A stretch of DNA of 64,000 nt, taken from the NCBI RefSeq assembly GCF_020882245.1, contig NC_083598.1, positions 37,857,858 to 37,921,857 of the forward strand, written 5' to 3'. The DNA comes from Rhopalosiphum padi (lineage: Eukaryota; Arthropoda; Insecta; Hemiptera; Aphididae). The notes under the pieces are model-generated. The model saw only the letters and a list, made by a program, of their open reading frames with translations, had not been told where the DNA came from and searched no databases. The position numbers were made by a program, and so were the translations under genes. Of the stretch, positions 25,401 to 40,400 are shown piece after piece. Within the stretch, counting starts at the first letter, position 1; the number at the start of each line of letters is the position of its first letter.

Positions 25401-28400
25401 AATTTTTATCGCAAATCAATCAATATGATATAGGTATAGTGATTTAAGACCAATTATTTTATCTCAAAATAACTAAAATGCTTTGGCTTTTAAAATAATA
25501 ACATATCAAAATATTATAAACAATCCTTGATTTTTAACGCCATTAAATAAAATTTATGTAAAAAGTACATATCATTCTCTTCAGAAGATTTTAAGGTTTA
25601 AACATGTAAAAAATATAATATAGGTATTTGAAAAATATTGACACAAAATACATAGCGTATTAATATACAAAAATACATACCTTTGTGAATTTCACACCAT
25701 TCAGTTGAGTTTAGTATCTTGACTAAAATTAAAAATTAGTAAGAATTACATAAGAAATGGTAATCTTATTAAATATTACTCTCAAGTAGCAAAATCTTAT
25801 TTTTTTAACACAACTTAATTCTTTTTATTATTTATAAAAATTTATTGCGAAATACCCTCTTCCATATTTTTTAAAAACAAATTAAAACAGTTGGTATATT
25901 TTTGGTATAATATATTTCTATAAAAACAATGCATCATATTTTTTATAGGAGACAATAAATTCAAAATATATAGTTAATGTAATTTATCGTATGTATAGTA
26001 GTCTACTAATCATCAACAGTAGGTATTACTCTATGCTTTGAATTTTTTGAATTTATAACTTGATTACTTGTAAGAAATACAGTACAGTTTCGCGAAAATA
26101 AGGTCAATATCGAGATAATTAGTATAATATGATAATAATGCTAAAAAATTTTACTTTACCAGTCTCCATATTCGATGCGTTTTCTGCATTGTCAACTTCA
26201 ATAATAATAGTATTAGTCACCAAATTAAATATTCTCATAAGCTTTTACTTGATACTCATTAATAATTATAGTACATACGTTTTTCATGCGCTTCGGAAAG
26301 ATATTTAGTATAATGTAATGATAATGCTGAAAAAAATTAAATTTTCAATTCCTATATGTTATCTAAAACCAATTTTAAGTCACAAAATCAGCAATCTGTT
26401 ATACTGTTATTGTATACAACGTAAATAACCTTTCAATAAGAAATACATACAGAGTAATACACTTTTATTAGACCTTATTTACAAATTAGAAATATGCCTA
26501 ACCTATACTTCTGAAGACCTTATGTATCATTAATTTATACTGTTTTACAACAATTAAGTACTTAAATTTCTTAAAGCTAAGTAAATTAATTAATAAAAAG
26601 TATGAATTGTATGCTATAAGGAAGTTTTTATTTTTAAAATTCATATAATGCTCGTTAAAAATAGGTGATGGTTGGATAGTCAGGTTGGTATTTTAAAATA
26701 GGCAATATTTACTAATTAGTACTGACCATCACAAGATTTTATAGTATATTGTACTAATAAATAATATAATTGTAAAGTAATCATATAACATACATTAACA
26801 TACAATTAATTTTTGTATTATTGATAACATATCCGTAAAGAAGAATTGTTTTCTTAAAATTAAAATATGATAATACTCACAAGGTTCTTTCTTGGAAAAT
26901 GCATAGTTGAATATTCCTAACTCATCTGAAAAATAATTATAGGTAGGTATGCTTTAAATTCAATTGAATTACACTTATTTTAGTTGAATTGTACTCGGGT
27001 TAAAAAACAGGTAATGTTAAAACTATAAGTAAACTCAAGTAAAAACTAGTTAATGGACAAACTGCACTGTTATTCAAAAATATGTTTTGACAAAACATTA
27101 GTTTTCCTTTCCACAAACAGGTTTAGAACTGATGATGATATTAGTCAGTGCATAGTAAAAACATTTATTTTTATATGATATAGTATTATATAGCTGTCCC
27201 TATGAACTTCGTTGCCTATACAGGCCGTACAAAATGTATTTGTATTAAATTCGGTTACCTTACGCTCTTATATTACGTAATAAGTTTGGATAATTCATAT
27301 TTTTGATTTTCTGCTTTACTTTATAGATGATATTTCCGATGTATCAACGTAAGTAACATAGATCTCCGGATCGGAGTTTTCCCTGCAAATTGTGACTATT
27401 TAAAAGCAGCATTTATTAGTCAAAGTTCATTAAGCTAAGTTTTTTTAGAGATGAATATGAATTGCTGCGGCATTTTGTATAGAACAACAAAAAAATGGAT
27501 GCCGTCAAACTAACGCATCGGTCCGTTTTCCTCAGTATTGATTAACAAATATTATAAATTACCATCCTTTATAGCCTCACTCAGAAATAATTTAACATTC
27601 TAGTGGTAAAAGAAATTTCAAAATCTGTGCAATAGCTTCAAACGATTACTTCCTACAAACAAACTCACAAACTTGCCTCTTTATAGTATTATAGTATGCA
27701 TAGATTGATATAAGTTATAATTGTGTCAATATACATAAATTTGTTATAATTATTTAAAAATGTTACACTGTAGTAAGCAATTTAGCAAAATTATTATCCA
27801 GTATAATATATCCATTAATATAATATTTAAATTTGTAAATTAATAGTGATTTCAATGTCATAAAAATGTTTAGTAAAATTTGATAGTTTTTTGTATTAGA
27901 TTTATTCGTTATTACTTAATAATTGTGTTTATTAATAAAAATAAATTTTCTAGATAAATAACATGGTTTTTTTGTAGTAATATATTAATTCACATTGAAA
28001 AGTAACCCTTGAAAGAAATTTCAAAATCGGTGTAATAGTTTCAACGATTACTTCCTACAAACAAACCCTAACCTAACAAACTTGCTGCTTTATAGTAGTA
28101 TAGTACTCATGGATAGATAAAGATTATAATTGCGTCAATACATACATCAATTTATTATAATTATTTAAAATTATTACACTGTAGTAAGCAATTAAGCAAA
28201 ATTATTATCCAGTGTAATATATCCATTAATATAGTATTTACATTTGTAATTTGTAATTGTATTTTTACTTAATAGTGATACAGTGTCATTAAAACATGTT
28301 GGTAAAATTAGATAGTTTTTTTATTCACAGTATACCTTTTATAGAATAGTTTTTTGTATTTGATTTATATCGTTCCTACTTAATAATTGTGTTAATTATA

Positions 28401-31400
28401 TAAAAATATATTTTCGAGGTAAATGACGTGGTTCTTTGTAGTAATATATTAATTGACATAGAAAAGTAACTGTATAATTGTTATTTAGATGTAATTTAAA
28501 CAGAAGACCACATTGGATAAAACACCGATGATCACCGTTTATTTTTATAATTTCAGTACATTTTTAAGTTAAGTCTTGGTTCATTTATAATTTTATTTCT
28601 AAATAATACAAGTTTACACAGCGACAAAAATCATTTATTATTTATAGTGCTAACTTTACATGGTAAATATGGTATTAATTTGAAATTAAATTATTAATGT
28701 AAACCCCTAACGATATATTGATATGAAACCTGATTAGATTTAGAGTATGGCAATATAAACTAAATGGCATTTATATACCAATATACTGCTATTAAATACG
28801 GCGTGACGTTCATAAGTAATATTAATAATACACTTATTAATTTATGTTTTGAACATTTCTGTTAAATCCCATCCTTCAACGAATGCTGCAGTTTGACCAT
28901 CACTCGTTTTTAATCAAAGTACAATTCAATTAGTTAATATAAGTAATAAACAAAAAGTGTAAAAAAATATAAAAGAAAATTCAATAGAATTTATGAAATT
29001 AAAAGACACTTTTTAAACCACATACCTAATATTCTTACATATTATATAAATATATAGATCGAGTTTTTAATAAGAATTAACTACTTACAAACATATCCTC
29101 TTTCTTTTAGATCATCTATAAAGACAATATATATTAAATATATTTAAAAGTACAATTAATATACGAAATAAAGATTGACATGAACTTATTAGGACAGCAG
29201 ATAAAAAAAATGATTTAAAATCAAATTTCGTAATTTTTGTAATGAAGATATTTGAATCATATTAAATTGACAGATTATTTATTAGAACAATATAAAATAT
29301 CATGACATACTAACTAGATTTATAAAATTAATAGTTTCTATTTGTGCATTAAATTAAATTAAAATGAAGTTTATTGTAAGATGACCAAATGTTTATTATA
29401 TTAAAATTATCCTACAGCATTAATTCAAATATAATCAAATTTCATCAAATTTAATCCTTTAGAATTATTTATTATCAATAATCATATAATAAATATATTT
29501 ATGTATTACATCTTACCATTACAGACTACAAAATTAAAAACAAAATGCTACAGTAATTATTATTATTTCTTGATTGATTATAAGACCAAAAAAAATTATT
29601 AAATTAATTATTATCAATGATACTATATATATCAACTAATGAAATTATTAAATTCATAACTTATAATATATCCTAGAAATATTGTAAAAGCGATTTAAGG
29701 TGTAGTAATGATAATTAACATAAATTCTAAGAAAAATGTTTAACATACTAAAAAATGATTAAACAATATTAGTAAACTTTAGATAAAACTTAATGTAAAT
29801 CAGCTATCATATTGAGTTTGATATACTATAAAGGTATTATCATTTGTGATTGAAATTTGTAGTAATAAAATATTACAATCGTTTTTTAATTGAAGATATT
29901 ATGAGCAAATTCTTAGAGTAAAATGTATATTTTAATAAATAATTAATATATTTTAGACTTACCTGATACAAATAATTCATCTAGTTGTTCTTTAACTATG
30001 TTTTCAATTTGAGATACAAAGATAACTTATCAATGTTAATTTTTAATTTTTTTTTTTAAAAATCGATAATTTTTATCTATGTGTGAACTAACGGCATTTA
30101 AATATTAATAAAGTCTGCATAATAATATACTATTGTATAGACTATAGACCATAGGCGCAACTAGAGCTCTATTTCTGGGTAGGCTATATTGATATCACTA
30201 ACCCATGTGGGCTTTACCCCTACATCACTAGTATTGATAACATATAAAACTGGGTGGCTAAGCCCACCCAAGTCCCTCCCTAGTGTCGACTATGGGTCAG
30301 TTCATATAGCCTATACTATAGACTATTAAATTTAAACATAGAATTTTTCCTGGATTTTAATTGTTATGTTTATTATTTTACTATCATTTTTGGGTTATCT
30401 TTTCAACAATGCTGTTTATAGATTTTTTTATACGAATTTACAGGAAAACAGTCATTGCACTGCAGTAGAAATCTGTTACAATTCATAAATAAAAATTAGG
30501 ATTTCTGTTCACTGTAGTCTAACTGTGTGGATTTTTGGAGACCATTAGCACATTAGTCATGTCTTGTCTATAGTCGTGTAAATATTTGAATACGTTTATT
30601 CAAATATTTTAAAAGGTAATGATATCACCAATACTGTACTACAGTCGAATCCAATTAAAGTACGGTCATGGGATCTTGAATATTAATGGTTTAGGTTTAT
30701 TATTTTAGTCACCTTATTGGATTACTCAACAATATTGTTCATTCATTTTTTTTTTTATAGAAAAGTACAGAAAAAAATGTATTGTAGTGAAACTTACTTA
30801 TTAGGTTAGATAAACAATATCGTGAGTGAGGCAACCAAAAGAACTCCGAAAACTGCAGGAAGTCAAAGAGTAGTGGTAGGTAGTGAAAGTATACAAAGAA
30901 AGAGGAGGCCCTTAGTGATCAACACGTAACAATAATAATGTCTTATTATTATAAATTTTATTATTATTATTTAATATATTTAGTACCTGCATCTGGTGGT
31001 AACAAATCATCTGGGTTAATTGTTATAACTAAAACGATATAAATATAAATATTTAATAACCGATTAAATCAATATAATATAATTTTAATATTAAATTATT
31101 ATTATACAATTATTTAATTGCACGAACTATACAAGAATTTAATTCGTTATAAAAGTAGAGCGCGTGAAATGTATCATTTCAATTTTGAAATTATTCAAAT
31201 GTTGATGTTTAAATATTAAAATCTTTTAATAAAATATACAGTAGAACCCGTTTAAGACGCTCTCCAAGGGACCAGTTAAAAATAGTGTATTAAGCGGGAA
31301 ATCGTATTACGCGGGAACAAAATTTTTTTTTACATATTTTTTACAAAAAATTTTTTACATATTGTACATATTAAACATGTACCTATTATGTTTTTTTTAC

Positions 31401-34400
31401 TTTGCTGAGTGAGTTATTACATTTATATTGCATATTATTTTATATTACTTATTTCAAAAAATCATCTATCTTCCTTTGTTTCATATTTTTGATGTTTTTT
31501 GAATACAGGAAGTTTTCAATTTTATTAAGATGATTTAACGATTCATCGGCGTCGTCAAAAGATGCAACTAATCTTCTTAGCTCATTAACATAATCAAGTG
31601 CACTTACTACTGGGAGAATCGGTGTTGTATCATCCTCTTTCTCGTCTTCGCTTTCTTCATCTATAGAAGTTACATCAGCCGGTGCAATTTTATCAGTAAT
31701 TATCTGGTCAATGCTTCTAATGTTACTTGTGGCGACGTCCTCGTCAATTTCTGCATATCCTGGAAACTCCTCCAATTCTTGAAAATCTTCGCTGCTTTTC
31801 TCCACGGCACTGTAATCACCCTCAACAAATTTTGCTTTTCGAAAACAATTTTTAATGACATCAGCCGTAATTTCATCCCATGCTGCAGATACGTAGTGTA
31901 ATGCATCGAGTACGTCAAGTTTTTTCGGGGGATTTTTACTTTCCATTTCTTTCAAGTATCGTAAAACCAATTTTTTTCGATATTTTTGTTTTAAAACCTT
32001 GATAATTCCTTGATCCAGAGGCTGTAATTTGGCTATTGCGTTTGAGGGTAAAAAAACAAGTTTTATGTTTTCAAGTGGAATATTAGTAGGATGTGCAGGA
32101 CAGTTATCTACAAACAGTAATATGTTCCTATTCTGTTTTTTAAAAGAGAGGTCTAATTGTTTTATCCAGTTTATAAAAATATCACCTGTCATCCAAGCAC
32201 GATTTTGTGATACGTAATCACGTGGAAATGTACATACATTTTTAAAACAACGCGGAGCTTTACTTTTTCCAATAACTAGAAGTCTTAACTTTTGAGAGCC
32301 AGTAGCATTTGTACATGCCAAAACTGATAGACGTTCTTTACTTAGTTTGCCACCATGGCATTTTTCACGTTTAAACACCAAAGATTTATCAGGCATCAAT
32401 TTAAAAAATAATCCAAACTCATCTGCATTGAATATATCATTAGAAGAGTATTCTTTTAAAATATTCGGAAAAATATTTTCACCTCCATGCAGCGATATCA
32501 GCGTCATTAACGGACTCTGCTTCGCCACAAATTTGTCGATATACAATACCATGCCTTTTCTTGAACCGATCAATCCAGCCACCAGATCCAGAAAATTCAT
32601 CAATATTAAGACGTTTAGCAATTTCATGTGCTTTTTCGGTGACAATGTTACCATTCACAGGTAAATTTAAAGTACGTGCTTGGTTTAAACCACTCCAACA
32701 ACACGTACACATTATTCGTTATCGTTATTATTTAGTTATTAATAGTGATACGGTATATACGATGTATTTTTATATTAATATAACTGACAAGGCGAGCGTC
32801 TTATCCGGGAACATAGAGCGTATTATCCAGAGTTAATTCCATGTTAAACGTTGTCAAAATCAAGGGACTCGTAAAAATAAGCGTATTAGTCCGGGAAATC
32901 GTCTTAAGCGAGAGCGTCTTAAACGGGTTCTACTGTATTTAAAACTGTCTTATTTTAAATTTTATTTTGCAATCATCTTTCAAAATCGTATAACATATCC
33001 AGCACAGCTCTAAAATGATCCAAAGCTGAATAAAATTAGTGTTCACCATAAGGACAGCATTATAAAACAGATTATTATCACTATTTATTACATCTAGTAC
33101 CTGCATATGATTTACACCACGTTTCCACATTGTTTATTTTAGCTAAAACAATATAGATATTAATATATAGCTCCGTTAAATTAATATACTATAATTTTAA
33201 TATTAAATTCTAATAAAATAAAATAAAATTTAATATCACAAACCAATATAAGAATTTATTTTTTTATAGAAGTAAAGCGTTTATGGTTCATCGACTAATA
33301 TATTAAATTGAATGTAGTATATCACATTGAACGACATTCGTTTGATTAGTATAACCCTAATATGACCGCTGCAATATTGAAATATGGTGTCGCGGGACGC
33401 AGATTAACACAGTATTAGTTTATTGCTTCAGACAGTAACATTTTCAGGAATAATTTAAATCATATAATATTTATGATGTTCACTTTTCCTTTTTTCACTA
33501 TTTTACCGAAAAATAAATATACTATTAAATCAATTATTACAATTCTTATAACCATAATATAAATATCATACACGCTATTGTATATTCAATTTTTATGGTT
33601 CTATTGTTAAAACTTTAATTAAATCAACAATAACATTTTCTATTAAGTATGATGAATTTCCAAAAAGTAAAATGCTGTTTATATTAATTTGATAAAATTT
33701 GTATTTTCCTAGGGTAAACTGAAAAATAGACACTATTATATAGGTAATGATAATATTACGAAATATGAGTTTTGTGTGGTTAATTATAATATACAATTAT
33801 ACATAATAAATATTATATTTTAAAATTCATTAAAATGTATTTCTGGTATTTTTATGGATTGATTTTTATTTTTTTAGTGGATACATACTTTGTTTCATTT
33901 TAAAAATAATTGAATGCATGTAAAGTACATCAATACTACCTAAAAAAAAATATATTTTATAGATAAATCTCCATGTATAAGATTAATAGGTATAATTAGT
34001 AGGTAAATAAATGGATGTTGATATAGGTATCCAAAGTTAGTATCAATCTGAAAAACATCATATTCGATATATACATGTTTTATGAAAAATGATTGATTTG
34101 TCCCGTGAAGGTTTACCATGGTGCAACCATTAGATGCAAGCAGAGAAATTGACTAAATCAGAGTAATTTCAAGAAATTCAAATCAATTTACAAAGGTAAT
34201 AGAGTTACAGAAGAGGTCAATCTATAAATTATCCGATAGAATTTGTCAATTCATCGGAGCCTGCTGGAATGTCACCGCACATATTGACGTTAAAAGTTGG
34301 CTCCCCTAAACTGCTTCTTCAGAATCTAAACATGCCAAAGTTGTAGAACGAAATCATTCAAACCAATTGATGTCGAATATAATTAAAACAAGACAAATAA

Positions 34401-37400
34401 CTATTAACAGCAAACAGGAGAATATATTTTAATGATTCTGTGTGATTCAAATTTCCAACTAATCCCACTAATTTCCCTGTTACTTTGAAGTGATTACAGT
34501 TCCTATTTTCCTAGTGTGACTTGTATTCGCAATGAAAATAATAAGAGCAGTATGTCACTAGCAAGTCACTATGTCTTAACCATTAAGAATTAACGGATTA
34601 GATTTAGAAAATCTTTGTTTTTCATACAGTCAACAATATATCACTTCTCTAAAGTATTAATTCCAAAAACTCTATACTATATTTATACACCGAATCTGTA
34701 AACGAGGATAATTAGTTATAATTAGAGTTAGGGTATTGAAAAACTTCAAAAATGAACTTAAAACATTATCTAAAAATCTAATTAAATAAGTGAAAAAACT
34801 GTATTTATAAACAATAATTTTTATTAGAGATATGGGTGTGATAATAAGGTTAGGTTATTTAAAATATGAATTATATTATTAATAAACAATAATATACATT
34901 TATTCCATATAATTTATAAATATAATACTCGATAAGCCTGTATAAATGGTATATGTCAGAAGAGCACTTGTTTAATCAATGTATATAACACTTAAGCAGC
35001 AAATCTCATCGGTACGCGATAAATTTAATCACAACAGAAACCCCACAATAATTATATTAAGGTTATTCTTTTAAATATTATACAAATTTTATTTAAAATC
35101 TAAAATTTGAGAAAAATGCCCCACATTGTACAAAAACTATAAAAAATCACGTTAAAAACAAAAAAATGCAAAATAAAATTAGAACAATCTAAATTAATGG
35201 AGCGTGAAACAAATTTTTAGCTATATTTTAACCATTGTATAGAATCAAAGGAAAAAAATGCAAAAGTCATCTGCATCCTAAGTCTAGTAATAATATATTA
35301 AAATAAAAAAAAAGAACAATTGTTCAAATTTTATCTACTGTTTAATGGGTGTTAGAACTTAGAAGTATATATATTCATTTAGTAGTCCACCAGTAACAAA
35401 ATGATTAAGAATAGCTTTCTAGATGGCCATAGATTGTCCCTTCTCGGTACCATTTTTCTTATACAATGGCTTATTATCCAAACCAAATTCGACAAATATG
35501 ATTTACACTAGTCTTATTACACAATGGTAAATACAGTTTTTATTCGTCTAAAATATTATTAATAGATTCATTTCAATGCCTCATCATGTTTTTCGTGAAT
35601 CGTGACACCGTGGAAATTACACTATCATCATACATAAACTTATAAAACTTACATTCTTTTATTGAATCTGATTTCGGAGTATCTAAAAAATAAATGAGTT
35701 AATTTATTAACTTATATCAATGTACAGACATTATTAATCTACGGTTTGAATAATGATTTTATAACTTATATGCTAGTATGATTATTATATTTCAAATGTT
35801 TATAAATCACTCATCGATAAGGGTTAAAAATTGTAATATACCAACCAGGTATTAAACATAAATATGTATATTAAGACTATATCTCCAGGACCCAAATTAT
35901 AATTTCCATAATTTATTTCTAAACACTGCTGATCAAAAAAGAGATCAGAATTATTTTCTTAGAAGTATTCATATAATATAAGTTCCAATTTGATTTTAAA
36001 ATTAAATCTACTAGAGAACCTTAATGTGACCTAGATACAGGCACGGACCGGCTGGAGTGCTGGGATTCTACAGCATCCCTTGCCCTAAAATATATTTTCT
36101 CCTATTGGTATTAATGTGCCTTAGTTACTCTACTTAAAATGAATGTGAATTTTGAAGATGAAAGTTACAATACTCTAATAAAGTTGAAGGTAGAACCATT
36201 ATTTATAAAATATCAATAATAAACATGAAGAATACATTTAAGAAAATAGGTTGATCAGTTTGAGCAGTTTATTTTATACATTACTTTATTAATTTATTAT
36301 CAGCACAATGTAACATTTAGGTTGGGGGGTACAATAAATTTGTCCCAAAATGTTTTGTTTTTTGCCCCTTTAATTATATAGTATCCCATGTCATTTTTAC
36401 CAATCTGTTTACCTAGTGTAAAGTTTATAAAATGTGGATAGTATTTCTTATACTTATTGTATATAATACAAACAAATTAATAATTATATTCTAAAATATG
36501 AGACAGTATTGTACTGAATTTTTATTATATGAAATATAATAACCAGTTGAGCCACACACTTTTATTTGAATGTACCAATGTATCACTCACTCCCCCCCAC
36601 CAGAATGTTACAAATGCCAACCAACACCACACATGTAAACTTTAAGTGGAATTATGAATGTCATTCGTTTATATAATAATATAATGTGTGTTTTTTTTTG
36701 ATAAAATCAATAAAACTACATCAATCATCAATTTTTCTGAGGGTTTCTTGATAAAAAATTGTATCTAGTTGGTAATTTTGTAGTGGTGAGGGCATAAGTA
36801 ATAAATTATCAGTACTTTTAAATATAACTGTGTGAAACAAAAAATAAAAAAATGTGTTAATTTTTTATTATTTTATACGAAAAACAATTCTGAGCCAAAA
36901 TGGTCTCTAACAGTATAAATAAATAAAAGTATAAAATTTTCATATTAAAATATCTATAAAATACTTCTAGTTTATTAGTTGTGGTGTTTTTGAACTTTAA
37001 AAACATATAAAAATAAATTGTTTGTAAATATTTTAAAAATTATACATATCTATAAGAAAAACTAATGAGGAACCTTGTATTTATAAAAAAAATATAAACA
37101 ATAAAAAAAATGAAAATTTCAAATGATTATTAATCATCACATGATAATGGTATTTACTATTTTACCAATCAGGTCTTAAAAATAAATAGATTGACGTTAC
37201 ATGCCTGCCATAAAAAAAAAGTAGCATGACCGAGAAGACAATTGATCAATATAATTGTATAACGATATATAAATATTTTATGATTAAACATAGTACGCTA
37301 GTTACATTTAAAGTTAAATATATATATCATTCCTATATTGTTCCCAGTCGGTACAAAAATATAATTAAAACTTACGATCTGTTGTGTATAGTTCGTCATC

Positions 37401-40400
37401 TAGAAAAAAATATAGGATGTGTCAATTAAAATAATAGGTATAAAGAAATTATTAACCAACAGAATAAATAATGATCATAATCAATAAAGAAAATAATTAA
37501 ATTCGCTGTTAAAAGCTGTTGTTACGAGGTCTTATAATCTATATTATATAACAGGGGTGGCCAACTTGCAGCTCGCGAGACGCATGAGGCTCACGTCATC
37601 ATCATATGCGGCTCGCTTCTAATTTATACAATTATAATGTACTTATTACAATATAACAATAATAATATAATATAATATATTATTTATTATTATTATTTTA
37701 AATGTTGGCTCTTTGTATCATATATATATATTTAGACATGTGGCTCGCGAAACCATTCATGTTGGCCACCCCTGTTATATAATATATAAATACTGCAGTG
37801 GATACATCGCATTAGACTACGACGACATTACATATAAGCTACATCTGATACACTCTGTATTGATAATTGAACGTAAAATATTTAAATATATATCAAAAGT
37901 AATATAGGTTGTATCTTATGATTTTTGACTTTTTATAAATGGATAATGTATGGCGTTGGGTCCAAGAAATCAAACAGCAAATTTAATACAAATATATGCA
38001 GATACACGTAGTTATAGTGTAAAGCATTTAGTTATTAAATGTATGTCATCCGGACGCAATAAAGTAATCAGACCGTCGCACGTAAGCATGAACCATGAAA
38101 ACGGCAGTATATCATTTTGTGCATCGTCTATTTACCTATGCCAAAATGGCAAAAAATCAAATATCGATTGGACATTGTTAATTTTACCTGCGCCAAATTA
38201 TCTTACATCAAATGCGCATCAATACTCTGAACAATAGTTAAGTATAAAAAGTAATTTTTGGTAGAAAATTCAATGATTGTCATAAATCGTATGTGATCAA
38301 TTCATAAATTAACAAACAATTACAAATAAATTGGATTAATTAATTGAATTTTAGTCATTATATAAATGCACATATTGAAATAAACACAAGTGTTCATTAC
38401 CTTATGGCATATTACAGTAGATAATAGTTACAATCGTACGTCTCGAAAAGTCTCCGTTTAGTCGTAATCGACTATACAGATTGATATATGTATACGTTAC
38501 TATATCGGTAGCCCGTACACTTTAGCTGTTTATCTCATTGTGTTATTTCTAACTTATTACTACCCAATACTACTACGGTACGACGGCAATTAAAACGAAA
38601 TTCCTATACAATATTTTAAAATTGAATATTACGAAAGTAAATTTGGAGATGTGTGAATTTTTAGCTCAAAGTTAGAAAACAACTATCATTTTTGCATAGA
38701 GACATTCTTTTAGTATAATTGTTAATAGTTAATACTTGTTAAAAGTATTTGCGCATAGTATCCTTTCCCTTTAAAAAATCTTAGGACAACGAAAATAAAA
38801 ATCACAATTTTTTTAAACACGATTCCTAGTTAGTTTAAAATTATTTATACTAATAAAAACATTTCTACGCCGTGACTAGAAAATTTCACTAATTTCAAAA
38901 TCCATGTTCAGTAAATATAGTTTCACAAAATATGTGTACGCACACTGTAAGTTCTCGAGATGTACTATTTGTGGACGATTTCATAATATTATTTCCGCAC
39001 TCTTTATCGATGATTATCGGTGCCCTTATCGGTATAGACAGGTAAAATACAATTATTGTCGGGTACGCCAAATCAGTTATACGCCATTTAATATCATCAT
39101 GTGCCTTTTCGGGTAGAAAATAAAAAATATTGCAGCCATAATTTTGAATTAGATAAACAATTTTTTCACATAAAAAAAAAACATATTATGTGAATATTTT
39201 GTGACGTAAATTATTTATACCACAAGCTATTACATGCAGCATAAATAGTTGTACATGGACCATTACTCGTCTAGTTATTTGGTAGTAGAACACATTTATT
39301 TAAAGAATCAACAGTTATTAAAATCATTTAATATAAATGTCGTAATGAATTAAATACAATCAACAAAACCATTAAGTATAGTATAGCAGTTTTATATTCC
39401 ATGCATAGGTAGGTACTACGTAAGATAGGTATATTATATTTGTAATATAAAAATAAATTTTAAATATGTAAAATTAAATGTAATAAAGATGTACTTCGGT
39501 ATATTCCTAATATATAAAATAACTATACTTACAGGAGTCTATTATCATTGATTCATAGTTGCTCAAACTAGTCCTTAAATATTTATTGACTTAAACACAA
39601 ACATGAAAAGAAAAAAAATAATACAATTATTATGATTAATACAGTTATGTTTTTGAAATTAGCTTAAAAATAAAAGGTTATTTAGCTTATTTAATTTGAA
39701 CAACTTTTAACACTATTAAAATTATAATATGAAGAAATATAATTTTAGTAGAATAATTTTTAAAAAATTCCAATTTTTTATATAGATCTCAGTTTAAAAC
39801 AATTCAAAATTTTGACAATCAAGTTAATCTAATCGATAGTACCACAATATTATAAATACACATTGCCGTTTTTATGATTTAATTAATGTTAACGAGTATT
39901 CAATACTTACCAATATTAGAAAATAAATTAATAACATTTAGTAATCCATTATCTTCAGCTAAACCCAAAAGTCGTTGAAAATTAAAATTGATATTGTATG
40001 GATTAATTTTCAATACATTGAAAAAATGTAATTATTTCTTTATTTTACAGTTTGTAATAATATTTATAATATTATTATTTATTGTATTTTATTTGTTTTG
40101 TAAATAGTCAGTAAACACAACAATACATTTAAAAGTCGTAACATGAGATATGATGTGTCATTGATCATTAATAAGCAATAGAAAAACAATCGTAAATTTC
40201 ATTATGTTATACAATGACAAATCAAATTATATTGAACATATATCTAGAAAATGATCTTCATACTACTTACAAAAGAAACCAGCATATGCTAAACTGTCTG
40301 TAAATAAATTTTTAAATTAAAATCAGTATTGAGTGTTAGGTATGATGATTTTAATATCGGGAATAGTATTAATTATGACCAGTTAAGACCTTTTATACAC

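Noticed and set aside
37226..37429. 67-codon plus-strand frame (similar at 63575-63865)
   Set aside because: Shared by B and C only because of recent duplication, and antisense to exons 37376 and 63782.
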